Positions 1-10,809 of a stretch of 64,000 nucleotides of DNA are shown here, piece by piece. Position 1 is the first letter of the stretch, and each line of letters starts with the position of its first letter. Position numbers and translations under genes: made by a program. The stretch is from Perca fluviatilis (lineage: Eukaryota > Chordata > Actinopteri > Perciformes > Percidae). The stretch is taken from assembly GCF_010015445.1 (NCBI RefSeq), contig NC_053133.1:20893922-20957921 (forward strand), in the 5' to 3' direction. The notes beneath the pieces were generated by a model, which worked only from the letters and a program-made list of their open reading frames with translations, ran no database searches and had not been told where the DNA came from.

Positions 1-45
1 TCCCTAGCCCCTTACCCTAAACTTAACCATCACAACTAACCTTAA

Positions 46-937
46 AGTGATGGTTCGGAGTAATTCACCCTAGGGTCCTTTGCACCATGACCTCGAGCCA
101 AACACCCCCAGAAGCTTTTTTCACCTGGGTCTAACATTGGGAGCGTTAGCGTAGAGTAGCGTTATCAGCTGAATAGCTTAGCGCAGGGGCTAATGGACCC
201 ACGTTTGTATCCTGTAAGTTACCCCACTAATAATGCCCGAAATGATACCAAACATCTACAAGTAGTACAAATAGGTTATGCTCTCATAAAACGATGGATT
301 GTAAAGTTTGTAAGTACACCAGAAGTTTATGTAAATAACACTTGCCTGTTGGCTTCTGCTCTCTGCTGTTGTTGTTGCTGCTGTTGTGACGAGTGCTTAG
401 GGCCGTTTACAAATTACAACACCGAAAAGAGATGCAATAAAAATATTTTTTAATTTAACTTTTTTTTTTAAAGTAAGTGCTGTAGTATAACTAGCAGGAG
501 ACAAGTAATAATTGAGGTAAGTTTGGAGACATTACCTTATTTAATCATTAAATTAATAAGTATTTTTGTTGTATCTCTTTTCGGTGTAGTAATTTAGACG
601 GCCCTAAGCACTCGTCTAACTGCAGGTAGCAGCAGCAGCAGCAGCAGCAACAGAGAGCTGAGGAGAGCAGGCAAGTGTTCATAAACTTCTGGTGTACTTA
701 CAAACTTTCCAATCCATCGTTTTATGAGTACATAACCTATTTGTACTACGTTTGGTATTATTTCGGGCATTATTAGTGGGGTAATTTACGAGATACAAAC
801 ATGGGTCCATTAGCTGATAACGCTACTCTAGCTAACTCTCCCAATGTTCGACCCAGGTGAAAAAAGCTTCTGGGGGAGTGTTTGGCTCGAGGTCATGGTG
901 CAAAGGACCCTAGGGTGAATTACTCCGAACCATCACT
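46..937. mobile_element. TTAA-flanked fold-back element (piggyBac/Kolobok-type target)
   Basis: Two arms of about 400 bp (46 to about 455 and about 548 to 937) are inverted copies of each other around a short AT-rich centre. The ends are AGTGATGGTTCGG and its reverse complement, and each is flanked by TTAA (42-45 and 938-941), the target duplication used by piggyBac and Kolobok elements. The purine start (AG) fits Kolobok better than piggyBac, which starts CCC. Each arm carries a CAG/CTG-type triplet run (about 365-385 and 628-650). There is no transposase, so it is non-autonomous. The arms differ by small indels, so the insertion is not very recent. Confidence 0.85.
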
Positions 938-951
938 TTAACCCTTACCTT

Positions 952-952
952 G

Positions 953-1011
<59 letters not shown>

Positions 1012-1039
1012 CGATAGATAGATAGATAGATAGATAGAT
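952..1039. repeat. (GATA)n microsatellite
   Basis: About 22 tandem GATA units with one interruption (GATC). It directly abuts a TTTATTGTCATTG motif at 1041, so it is probably the expanded tail of the retroelement fragment next to it. Confidence 0.95.
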
Positions 1040-1287
1040 CTTTATTGTCATTGTATGCGATACAACAAAATTCTGTTGGAGCAATCCTCTCCAAATAGCA
1101 GCATAGAGTAAAAAGATAAAGATATACACATATATACACATACACATCCATATACATACATACATACATACATACATACATACATACGCACTTAAATACA
1201 TACATACATACATGCATATACAGAGTAAGATAAAAATATATATACACATATATACACATACGTACCCATATACATATACATATATAT

Positions 1288-1321
<34 letters not shown>

Positions 1322-1600
1322 ACACACACATACACATATGCACATACACTAAGACATTCTCAATAAATAGATAAAACAGCTAAAACAGTGAACACAGCAG
1401 TTATTGCACAGAGTCCGATTGCACTGAGGGGGTAAGAGGGGGTAAGAGATGTGTGTATTTTTACTTATTTATTTAATTTTTTTATATTTGTATGCGTGGA
1501 TGGGTGTATGATTTTTGCAATATGTTCACAGCTCTGAGGGTGAGAGGGGTCATCTGTGATCAGGTTGGCTTAACCCTGCGTCTTAACCCTCAAACAGCCC
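1040..1600 (-). repeat. Retroelement-type 3' tail fragment with embedded TACA/TATA microsatellites
   Basis: Read on the minus strand, the segment ends in CAATGACAATAAAG followed by (ATCT)n, the kind of short-repeat tail seen on fish SINE/LINE-like elements. Between about 1130 and 1345 it holds degenerate CATA/TATA/CACA repeats. From 1351 to about 1600 there is sequence that resembles a common fish dispersed repeat (short stretches about 'pseudo-gene like' low-copy sequence with GAGGGTGAGAGGGGTCA). The exact family is not identified. Confidence 0.4.
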
Positions 1601-1703
1601 TTTAAAGTTGTGGGGTCCAGTATTTTGGCCCCACAAAGCTGTCGGGACCCCACAAGTATACTGGACTCCCCATTTTTGGACCCCATGAATATAATTAAAC
1701 AAG

Positions 1704-1704
<1 letters not shown>
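1600..1704. repeat. Dispersed repeat next to (CA)n, 'TGTGGGGTCC' type
   Basis: This holds several repeats of GGGGTCC/GGACCCC words (for example GTGGGGTCCAGTATT and ACTGGACTCCCC) immediately before a long (CA)n run. I recognise this arrangement as a repeat often found beside CA microsatellites in teleosts. No coding potential is visible. Confidence 0.45.

Positions 1705-1788
<84 letters not shown>
1705..1788. repeat. (AC)n microsatellite
   Basis: 42 uninterrupted AC units (84 bp). Confidence 0.97.
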
Positions 1789-1790
<2 letters not shown>

Positions 1791-2996
1791 TAACAACTGT
1801 ACTCCCCAGTTGAGGCACAGTGTGGTGCTAAAAGACTGAAAAGAAAACGAAAAGCATCTCAATTTATCAACTAGATTTCATAAAACTTGCAAAAACTTCA
1901 GTTATGACCAAGATACACCTTTCATCCTTGATCCAAAGCCCATAATAAATATGAAAAATGCCTATTAATAATAATGTCTGACAAGTAGCGCTGACAAAGT
2001 GAATTTAATGCCTTCAGTGCAAGAGGGAGCTGGCAGAGGGCTGAAGACTTTCTTTAACTCCTTTAGCTGCTGGTTTTTGTTGAAAACAGCCAATTTCATC
2101 ATGATCCACAAGCTTATCATATTTGGTTAATCAGAGACTAACCTGGACTCAATCTTATTAACTCATTACTGTTCCAAAGTGGCTTGAGGACAGGAAGAGG
2201 CGCTACCGTTGCTAGCTGTTGACAGTGGAATCGGGGAAGGAAAACTAATGAGGTTGAGAGAACTAATGTGCTGACTTTGAATTAACCTTTGAGATTTTGC
2301 GGTCACTGCACCATAATGTGACCCACAGTGCATCACTGTCCTTGAAGAGGTGAGTCAGCTGAACTAATGGCTGTTTAACGGCCACTGGTCAAACCTTATT
2401 TTCTTTGTGTGCGTGTTTAAAGAGAGTGAAACAGTAATTTAAGTTTAGATAATGTTTGGTTTACAATTTTTGCCTTTTTTCTATATGAGTGATTTCCTCC
2501 TGGGGCTGCGTTCAAAGTAGTTTTTAATTAAAATGTGAAATCTAAAAGTAGTGGCAGTGAAACAACAGTTGTGCAGTCTTCCACACGCATGCACAGCAAA
2601 AACTTCCACGGTGTCAGTAATTACGTCTGCATTATTATTATTATTATTATTATTATCATCTATTATTTAAGCTTAGACCATACCAGTGTGACTACATTAC
2701 AGGGTGTTAATCTGTCATAATGAGCGGTTTCTTTTTTAAAAACTCTGCACTGTGTAATTTCAAAGATAGTGATTTACCTAATATTCTCTGAATAAGGAGA
2801 GTAAAGCCTTCAGACCCGATCAATCACGATGGAGTGTTAAAGGGCAGCTTTTACATCCTGCTGCTGTGTGTCGGTTCTTAGTGTTCAGCAGCAAGGTGAC
2901 ACTCTGTCCAAAAGTTACGCTGCGCTAACCTTTATTGTGCTATTCTCACACATGGTGGGAGAGATGACCAATCGCATTACAGAAATGTCAAGTATT
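1789..2996. other. No gene seen; one (ATT)n microsatellite
   Basis: Mostly unique-looking AT-rich DNA without a convincing ORF or repeat boundary. An (ATT)n tract lies at 2631-2656. Confidence 0.6.
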
Positions 2997-3484
2997 CAGT
3001 GGTGGAATGCAAGTACATTAACTCAAGCACACAGTACTTAAGTACATATTGGTACTGGAGTCTTTTCCTTTAGTGCCACTTTCTACTTCTATTCCGCTAC
3101 ATTTCAGAGAGAAATATTGTACTTTTTAGTCCACTACATTAATCGGACAGCTTTAGTTACTAGTTACTTTACAAATTCGGATTTTTGCAAACAAAAAAAC
3201 ATGTAGTTTATAAAAAAAACTAGGTTTAATTAGAAATTAAACTACCTAACAATATGCCTAAATGTCCAGATGAAATGATTAACTTGTTAAACACTTTGAA
3301 CAGTTGAGTGACAGAACGGTTTTGACCGTTTCAAGTTTCTTGTGAGGATTTTTCTGCATTGAGTACTTTTACTTTTAAAACTTTAAGTGCATTTTCCTAA
3401 TGAAAATTCTTACTCAAGTAACATTTTCAATGCAGGACTTTTACTTGTAACAGTATTTTGACAGGGTGGTATTAGTACTTTTAC
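2997..3484 (+). mobile_element. hAT-type non-autonomous element, left part (CAGTGGTGG family)
   Basis: It starts with CAGTGGTGGAA and continues with the runs of AAGTACTTTTACTT-like words typical of a very common fish hAT-derived repeat. Related copies lie at 15610-15937 and 25509-26898. The right terminus is missing: at a TTAA within ...TTTTACTTAA the sequence switches to the TTAA element starting at 3489, so that element appears to have inserted into this one. Confidence 0.7.
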
Positions 3485-3685
3485 TTAAAGTGCTCATATT
3501 ATGCTCATTTTCAGGTTCATAATTGTATTTAGAGGTTATATCAGAATAGGTTTACATGGTTTCATTTTAAAAAAAAACCATATTTTTGTTGTACTGCACA
3601 TTGCTGCAGCTCCTCTTTTCACCCTGTGTGTCAAGCTCTCTGTTTTGGCTACAGAGTGAGGCATGTGGGAGTCGCACATGTGCAG

Positions 3686-3867
3686 TAGAGGGTGAGGGGA
3701 ATCAATTGTCGCTCCCATCCCATCCAGAGCCCATGAAAATACTCCCGTCACATCCCGATCACGTGACTGCTCCCCCAAAACAATCCTGTCCTGCAAAATC
3801 CAGAGAGAAAGACTCCCGAATCCCGTCCCGCTCCTGTTTCATTCCCTATGTTGTCTAAAGTTATCAG

Positions 3868-3940
<73 letters not shown>

Positions 3941-4309
3941 TACCCGAGGGAGCGAGAGCAGCTCCTCTGCTCTGCTGCGCTGATGTTGTTGTGTGAAAGC
4001 AGCGCTGCAGAGCCGTGTGTCTCCCACTGCTGCTGCGGTGGGTTAGGGTTAGATAGTGACAATTTTTCGGAGACTCCTGCGGGTCACGGTATTCCCAATC
4101 AACAAACGTATTGTGAGTTGTAAGTGATTCTCTTTTCTAAAACGAAATGCCTCGCAATCTTTGGGTGCACTCAGCGTCATTTTTTTATTTAATCTCTGTC
4201 CCGCTCCCGCCCATTTCTATGCTTTATCCGCCCCGAACACGTTACCGACAGTGAAATTGACTTCTGTATCACGTGACCCGCGGGAATCCTGAAAAATTGT
4301 CACCCTCTA
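3686..4309. mobile_element. hAT element with TAGAGGGTGA ends and exact 8-bp target duplication
   Basis: The ends are TAGAGGGTGA and TCACCCTCTA, a 10-bp terminal inverted repeat. They are flanked by a perfect 8-bp duplication ATGTGCAG (3678-3685 and 4310-4317), the hallmark of hAT insertion. The related TTAA element at 46.6 kb has an uninterrupted site (ATGCGCAG on the corresponding strand), so the empty site can be inferred. The element is 624 bp, contains a (TG)n tract (3872-3938) and no transposase. Part of the terminal sequence is repeated internally near 4055-4085. Confidence 0.88.
3872..3938. repeat. (TG)n microsatellite
   Basis: About 33 TG units inside the nested hAT element. Confidence 0.97.
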
Positions 4310-4525
4310 ATGTGCAGTGCCTAGGTAAGGACTACTAGCCAGTCAGAAGCAGAGTATGAGGGAGGGCCACGCTAAGGCTGGACTACAATAGAGCAGTTTG
4401 TGAACAGTGTTTTCTGTTGGAGATGGTAAGTCCCTTTGGGGTGGACTTTGGGATTTTTCACTTTGGAAACCTGTAACATGCACAAAAAAAGATATATAAC
4501 ACAATAAAGGAAAGGGAAAAAAAGT

Positions 4526-5292
4526 ATTTGATCTCCACGACTTTCAATATGGCTGTCAAAATCCACGTGTGCTGCTGATTTCCTATCTAAATTTCACACG
4601 CATATGTTTTACTTGCCATATGCACATCTCCGTTTCCTCTCCACTGTGAGACGTGGCCTCACCTTCTCCCTGACATCCCCATTTACTTCAACCATGTAGA
4701 CAAAGGGCACTCCAATCATTTACAGCAGATATGACCCATAAATGTCATGCTCAGCTTCACTTCACACCTTACCTTTGACATGTAAGGTCAGGCTGGAGGA
4801 AGACATAAAAAGTGAATCTGGCCCTGCCAATCTGCACCCACAGTCTTCACCCCGAGACTTGTTTTAGAAGGGCACATCAGGGCGGAAGTTGTTAGAGAGC
4901 ATTCATTCTAAAACTTTGGCTGTGTGAAGGCTTAAACAGACAAACATTTATGCAGCTTGGACACAGTTGTTGTTTGTTTGCACTGACAACTGTAAAGAAT
5001 ATTAATGGAAACGGAGGATGGTCTTGTTGAGCTATGAAAATTAGCTATTAAAAAATACTGAATCCCTGAATCCTAATCTTTGTTTTAGAATTAACGTTCT
5101 GTTCACGTATGCTGTGTTGAGTTTTATTTGCCAGACCAAATATTTAAAGCGAGTGTATGTAATATGTAACTTTTACTAAACAGGATAATGGCATTTTACA
5201 GGATAATGGCACATTGAATTTTCCCAAGATTCTCTCGTATCCGTTCCTTTAAAGCCATCATCAATAGGTTATCTGAATTAAATAAAACATAG
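4526..5292. other. No gene seen
   Basis: AT-rich sequence without a convincing ORF, repeat terminus or RNA motif. Confidence 0.55.
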
Positions 5293-5301
5293 TGTAACAG
5301 T

Positions 5302-5764
5302 TAGCAAGCCAGACCCACATCAAGATGTTGGTTCTGGGAACTCACCATTGGCAGGGCTCAATCCGAGGGGCGGGATAAACGGTTGTCTTTCAAATTCCCT
5401 CTGCACGCAATAGGATAGCACTACAACCAGGCAGAGCAAGGAAGAAGGTAGCGAAGCTAGTTGATAGATTCAACTTTTGCTGTATCCGGTCGGCAAAACT
5501 CCGAACACATCTTCCTTTATTAAGAATGATTTCTGTGCCGTTCTTTGTTCTTTTCTCAAAGAAAAGCTTAACTGCGCAAGTCTTCCAGAAGACCGCTGTT
5601 CCCAGCAGCAGCAGCCATAAGCCCGCCCACCGACTCTATACATGATGTGATTGGCCTGACTAGAGTTTGGTTTTTCCAGCTCGCAAGTCAACGGAGAGTG
5701 CCTAGACCCCCCTGGCTGCAAAATGAATTTGCTGCCACTAGGGTGCGTCTAGATTTCTAGGCTA
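5302..5764. mobile_element. Short element with 9-bp target duplication (TAGC...GCTA ends)
   Basis: The flanks are an exact 9-bp direct repeat TGTAACAGT (5293-5301 and 5765-5773). The element begins TAGCAAGCCAGACC and ends TTTCTAGGCTA, so the terminal inverted match is short. Size is 463 bp. It carries, on the minus strand, a fragment resembling the start of a RecQ-type helicase domain. The element at 54489-55365 has similar termini (TAGCCTG...CAGGCTA) and also a 9-bp duplication. The superfamily is uncertain; the duplication length suits Mutator-like or Merlin-like elements but nothing else here proves that. Confidence 0.7.
5473..5721 (-). pseudogene. RecQ-helicase-like fragment (motif 0 and Walker A) inside a transposable element
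   Basis: An open frame of 83 residues. Only its last 30 residues are recognisable: LRKEQRTAQKSF is like RecQ motif 0 (the Q motif, which contacts adenine), and DVFGVLPTGYSKS is like RecQ motif I (usually PTGxGKS), the ATP-binding P-loop. The second glycine of the P-loop is serine here, and a stop follows directly, so no helicase core (DExH box and the rest) is present. The upstream residues look like non-coding sequence read through. It is therefore a captured or degenerated first exon of a helicase-like ORF, probably belonging to the autonomous relative of the element. It is non-functional as it stands. A chance match is unlikely given two adjacent motifs in the right order and spacing. Confidence 0.6.
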
Positions 5765-5773
5765 TGTAACAGT

Positions 5774-6209
5774 GGCACAGTGAGGACACTTGACCATGGT
5801 CATTTATACATCAGTAATATTTTAAGTAAGCTAGCATTCGTTAACATTAGCCACAGTATTGGTCATACCAGATCAAGGAAGTCTTAAACCTTACAGTATG
5901 TGGCCTTGGTCTGCTCTCTGAGTGCCATTCTAGTTGCTTATGAATTTAACTTCTCATTTGAAAGAGAAAATTGTGCTGTTTACTCCCCTTCACAAGTTAC
6001 ATATTCCAGCTTTAATTATTTCTGTGTTTGAACAGTAGTTCAAATTTTGAATAAAGTAAAAGCCCTGCTGCAAGTTATTAGCTCAAGGAAAGAGCCGCTA
6101 TTTCTTTTATTTGATTAATGATTTACACAATTTCGAGACGGTCTTCCTTGACAAGTTTAACAATGTTGCAGTTTATACTTTTACCTTTTCTGTGTGGAAT
6201 TTCTCTCTT
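5774..6209. other. No gene seen
   Basis: AT-rich unannotated sequence. Confidence 0.55.
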
Positions 6210-6233
6210 ACATACACATACATACATACATAC

Positions 6234-6284
<51 letters not shown>

Positions 6285-6291
6285 TATATAT
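6210..6291. repeat. Compound (CATA)n(TA)n microsatellite
   Basis: CATA units pass into about 20 TA units and a short TA tract after CACA. Confidence 0.95.
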
Positions 6292-7527
6292 CTGTCATTG
6301 CCTCATCCTCTTCCTAACAAAATATTGAATTATGTTTTTTATAGTAGTTGTCACGGAGCTGTGGCTCTGACTGCAGCAGCGATTGGTTGTAGTATTGGTG
6401 ATCTGCTACTGTATTTACTGTATGGTGCTACGGATCAATGATATTCTGCTTAGAATGGAAAGAAGCATTGGCAGCAGCAGTGGCTGGAAAGTATGTGTAT
6501 TCATTAATCACTGTGTAATGACGTGTTTTTAAAAGGATTGTGGTAAATACAGTAACGTTTGCAGAGTGGACAGTGTAGTGCTGTTTTGTCGGTAAATCCC
6601 TTGCTTTAGGTCATGTAAAAATCTCACATCTTCAAGGTGAAACAAAGCTAGATGATCTGTGACAAAGGGTACAACTGTTTTTATAAAGCAACTTCCCACA
6701 CATTATGGCTGCCCAAGCCGTAGCAAAAACAATCTCCAGATCCATTAAGGTAAATTGCGTAAGCAAACACAACTGCTTTTCCATAAACGTGGAGAGAAAC
6801 ATGAAATCAAGCGTGAAATGTGAGAGTTGCAATCCAGAGAACTATTGTGGCTCAAATTGAAATGGCGTGTGGGGGGGGGGGGAGGATACAAAACAGGCAA
6901 CCACTTTGACGTGTGTAAAGGTCGATAAGCCAATAAGACATCTTGTTTATGATTCATTGCTTGCTCTGTAGATTAAGCCTTGCCCAAATACTGCACACTG
7001 TGCTCAGCAGTTCTGTTTGCAGTACTGTCAAAACCTTGACACTGCACTGGAAGGCGTAGCAGATACTTATGCAGTTCAGTAAGTGTACAGTACATCTTGT
7101 TCTGCAGCTTGTTTCTCCACAGGCTTCTGCAGAAACATACTATGTTTCTATGTTTTAAGTGTTATTTCAAAGTGAATATGCTGCACATGAGCCGCTGACA
7201 TCTTTCCGAGCAAACATCCTGTCAGAGGAAATCATACCACCCGCACTCAGGAGGCATATTTACCTGGAGGGAAAACTCACCCCCACAGACTCTTGAACTC
7301 ATCATGATGAAGAAATAAAAAAGTTTACAGCTGGTTGTTTAGGAAATAATAATAAATACAACAATGATGACGATTGACGCTCTTTGGGGAATATTACATC
7401 ATGCTGTAGGGAGGAATCTTAATACTGACTGATGTTTTTTGATAATAATATACTTTTTTATACATTCAACAGAAAAAAAGCCCTGTGGTACAAAATACAA
7501 CTGTAACTTCACAACTAAATATGCGTG
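6292..7527. other. No gene seen; G-run
   Basis: No supported gene. A run of 12 G lies at 6871-6882. Small open frames on both strands here show no family features. Confidence 0.5.
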
Positions 7528-7531
7528 TTAA

Positions 7532-7700
7532 CCCTCTATTGCATGGTGTTGCCATATGGCAACAAATTATTTTTTTCCCCCACAATAAACAATATAAAAC
7601 ACATTGTTTTCTGTTTAATTGTGTAAATGGGTATTTTGAACTTTCATATATTTGATGACATCACCTAACCAGGAAATCCTGTTTGCCGGCCCCTTTTCTG
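7532..7700 (+). mobile_element. Candidate piggyBac-type 5' end
   Basis: TTAA (7528-7531) is followed by CCCTCTATTGCATGG and then a perfect 16-bp palindrome GTTGCCATATGGCAAC (7548-7563). A CCC start after TTAA is the usual piggyBac terminus. No matching right terminus was found, so this is a fragment or a solo end. The 3' limit is arbitrary. Confidence 0.4.
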
Positions 7701-7806
7701 CACTTGTGCCACACTGAAACTCACGTCCTAGTATCAGCCAAAACATTTTTAAATTTCTTTTTTTATTTTAGAAGCATTTCTTTGAAAAAGGCTGGTACTC
7801 CAATAG

Positions 7807-8290
7807 TCTTGCATTGCCACACCTTCCTCCACAGTGCTGCGGAGGAGGGTCTGGCTAAGTCCACAGAGCATTCCGGGATGGGAAGAAAATGTGCTCCGGT
7901 TTATTGGCATTTCTTTAAACCAGGGATCTTCAACGTTTTTTAAGCCAAAGCCCCCTTAACAGAGAGAGAGAGACGGAGCAGGGAACCCCTACTACATGTT
8001 ATGTTGCATATAAAACTGGGCCTACAATATCGTGTAGGGCAACCTAAAGCCTTTACACATTCCTTTTTAGTACATAGAATACTAAGCTATTAAAACAATA
8101 ATTGTTGGCATGATTTCATAAATCACGTTTTAATGTTAAAAATACAGCACAGTAAATCCTCAGGATAAACTGCATCTGTGGATGGCTACCTTAGAGATTT
8201 CCTTCTCTGAATTGCATGTACATTTGAGCTATTTTTAGGGGTATAAATTCCCTACACAAATATGTGTTTTTATACAACATTTTTGAGGTT
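7807..8290. repeat. Two adjoining dispersed fish repeats
   Basis: 7807-7920 (CTTCCTCCACAGTGCTGCGG ... GGTTTATTGGCATTTC) and, from 7921, a second repeat starting CAGGGATCTTCAACG, which resembles a hAT-type terminus. I recognise both from other teleost sequences but cannot name the families. No target duplication is clear. Confidence 0.4.
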
Positions 8291-9228
8291 GGTACTCCGA
8301 TGATTTAGTATTGCACTTGAGTGACACACAAGAGACAGATTTTTAAAAAGAATAAAAAAAATATATAGACAGAAGATATTGTACAACTGTTTGAACACAC
8401 TGTGTAGTATTCCTCATGACTCGTGCATTGAGTTTGACGTGTAAAATCAGTGAAGCGCTCCTTTGAGTGACACAATTCCCAGACATCCCAATGGAAATGA
8501 GTCTCATCCCTTTTCCTGAGAGATGAGGATGAATCTTAAAGACTTATCCAATTAGGGCTCACACCTGCCGTTTTTGTAGTTGATATATTGGGTGGACAGA
8601 TTGCATTTTCTTCAGATCTGTCAAAGAGCAGACATTTGAGTTAAAAATGCATCCAATCCAACAGCTGATTATTCCTTAGACAAAAATATATCTAAAAAGT
8701 GTTTGTATTCCATTAGGGGAGCTCCAACCTCATTATGTTAGCCTTTGAATCATGCAGCAATAATGGCTTATGAGTTTAGATGCAGGTAAATGAGTGCCCT
8801 TAGGTAGGTCTTTAATTGTGGAGGCAGAATAATTAGAGAAAGAAGAAAATGAAGTCCCTAGTGTCCTTGTTCTTCGTAATCATATCCTAGAAGTCACAGG
8901 ATGTTCCATTTCACTTGGTGAAGTTTCTTTTTTGTGCAACTTCTGACCTGATTTGACTTGGTATTTGAGTGTTTAACTACCTCAGGCATATTGGCAATTT
9001 ATTTGAAGTTGTGGTGCATGTTGGCAGTCTGTTGACTGATGAACGTTCTCGTCTGAATCACAAATATCCTCCTCTGTCTTCAAAACCTTTGAACAATGTT
9101 GGTACCAGTGAGCCTAGAGGGATGAACGTTATCTGGCCTTATCACTGAAGCTGTTTTTTTTTTTTTTTTTCACGAAACAAAATGTCCTCTTTTGCATTCC
9201 TTGTCTCCTGTGGGTTCATTTATGGTAC
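8291..9228. other. No gene seen
   Basis: AT-rich, with a poly(T) run near 9157-9171. No supported feature. Confidence 0.55.
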
Positions 9229-9353
9229 TCACGGCCGGATTTACTAACACTAGCGCAGTTTGCGCTGCGTCTGTTTATGCGAGTTCGGTAATAGCGCACG
9301 CTATGCTTCCACATTTTGCGTAGTATTTATCAACCCTGACACCCATCAGGCAA

Positions 9354-9644
9354 TCAGCGTCTTTCTCCGCCCACTATACTGTAAATTGCGCTGTAGCAAA
9401 GCGGTACTTGTGCTATGATATGGCTGAGTGCAGACTGCGATATTCCCACTGCTGATGCTATGACTGTTTGAAATGATCCTGATGCCAATATTTGTAATGT
9501 AGCGAGGAGTTTAACAACTGCTGGAATGGGATGTGAACGCTGAGTGGGAGATTCAATTTCATCTTTGATTTCTTCCAGTAACTCTAATATTGCATGGCTG
9601 CTTGATCTGTAACGGCTACAAATTGATGTTGTGTTCACTGACAA
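9354..9644 (-). pseudogene. Harbinger transposase N-terminal fragment (HARBI1-like)
   Basis: An open frame of about 96 residues with no ATG (the first codon counted is TTG). Residues 40-80 contain the pattern PAVVKLLATLQILASGSFQ followed by AVGISQSALSHII. This resembles the helix-turn-helix region at the start of HARBI1-type transposases, where a conserved 'LL..L..LA.GSFQ' stretch precedes 'G.SQS..S'. The DDE catalytic domain is absent: the frame ends at GGERR and runs into the terminal region. The same fragment is present in the 843-bp copy (about 18960-19210, plus strand) with an upstream stop. This looks like an internally deleted Harbinger that kept its first coding exon. It is not functional alone. 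Confidence 0.75.
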
Positions 9645-10599
9645 AGTGTGATTCTTGTGTTAAAATATTTTCAGCCTCGCCTATGTCTCGTCTTGCTCAA
9701 ATTACTGTTGCCATTTCACCAGCGGCATAAAGGTCTACGAGGAAACTCCGATTGCGGCTGGTTTGAACCCTGCTTTTAAGAGGCGGAGAATTTCCCCGAA
9801 TAGAATAGAGGCGCGCTCTTACTGACAGTCTTTGTAAATACCACGGAATATATAATTAGGTGCACTTTGCGCTTATCCTCCCACCTTTTCGGGTGGAACT
9901 CCCACTTTCCCCACGACCCTCCCACGAACGCATATTGAAAGCGCAACTTATCTCTTCTCGCTCATGTGGCAGCCCAGCAAGCAATAGCCGTCATTTCAAC
10001 GTCTCGGTTAAATATAGACCCGATATAGCCCGGCTATGTGTAACCCACTTTTAGCCCAAATAACATTTAATCTGAATAAATGTATTTTTTTCAAAAATAA
10101 ATTGTGAGATGTATGATATTCCATCATGTAAGCAAAGTCAACTGCGATTACAAGTTGTTTGTTTGCTTTATTTTACATGTTATATGTGTAGGCTATGCGT
10201 AGCCACGATTTAGCTCATATTCAGACCCGGCTATATTGTAGCCCACTTTTAGTCAAACATTATTAATTGTAGTTTTTGGCCAGACAGTGCATGAAATGGT
10301 TGATATCCCATCATGTTCGCATTGGTAATGATATCTACAAAGTTCAATGCGTCATTTCACGACATGGTCGATCTATAGTCACGTATTAGCTCTGAATTGG
10401 ACGGCTGCGGTCTGCTTTAGCCCACCTGAGTCATCTGGTCTACTTACGGCTTGGCTATAGCCCTGATTCAGACCAGCAATATAGTATAAGAATAGTATAA
10501 GAATATTAGTCTCAAAAATGTTTTTGCTCACACAGCAATGTTTGCTGTCACACATAAACATAACATTCATACACAATCTACGATATTATTTGACTATCA

Positions 10600-10809
10600 T
10601 TTCATTTTAAATTAAATGCAATTGCATTTCTCAACCGCTAGATGGCACAATCGAAACACTAATGACTACTGGCATTGCGCGACTATCACTTTAGCCAGAT
10701 CTCGCGATAAACATTTCCGCCATTTTAAATTTTATTACACGAGGCAGCTGTCGGAGAGAAGAGCAACGGGCGAGCGGCACTCTGAGAAAATTTCTACTTC
10801 GATCTTGTA
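10600..10809 (+). other. Candidate first exon of the nested element, ending in a splice donor
   Basis: A locally CpG-richer stretch (TCTCGCGATAAAC, GGGCGAGCGGCAC) within AT-rich DNA, ending ...TCGATCTT followed by the strong donor GTAAGTATGG at 10807. It is not open as a convincing protein, so it would be a 5' untranslated exon. It pairs logically with the acceptor at 11359. Confidence 0.4.

Larger units (their letters stand above)
3489..4525 (+). mobile_element. TTAA-target element, interrupted and 3'-truncated
   Basis: It starts right after TTAA (3485-3488) with AGTGCTCATATTATG. Positions 3489 to about 3660 match, in reverse complement, the end of the complete copy at 46629-47319, including the stretch with TTTGTTGTACTGCAC and the GCTGCAGCTCCTCTTTTCACC block. 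It is split by a second hAT element (3686-4309) and resumes at 4318. The distal end (expected CATAATATG...TTAA) is not present; similarity fades near 4525. Non-coding. Confidence 0.75.

Noticed and set aside
1..40. CCCTAA-like words at the window start
   Set aside because: They are irregular and not tandem TTAGGG units.
193..453. 86-residue frame with a Cys run
   Set aside because: The Cys run comes from a TGT/TGC triplet repeat in the arm of the fold-back element; the other arm has the same sequence inverted.
938..1349. Two 134-135-residue minus-strand frames rich in Tyr, Ile, Cys and Val
   Set aside because: They are read from degenerate CATA/TATA/GATA repeats.
1570..1818. Open frames of alternating Cys-Val or Thr-His residues
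   Set aside because: They are translations of the (CA)n microsatellite. The same holds for frames at 3748-4062, 17443-17746, 24598-24877 and 44516-44788.
4040..4056. Telomere-like GGGTTAGGGTTAG
   Set aside because: Only two units, inside a hAT element; not an interstitial telomere array.
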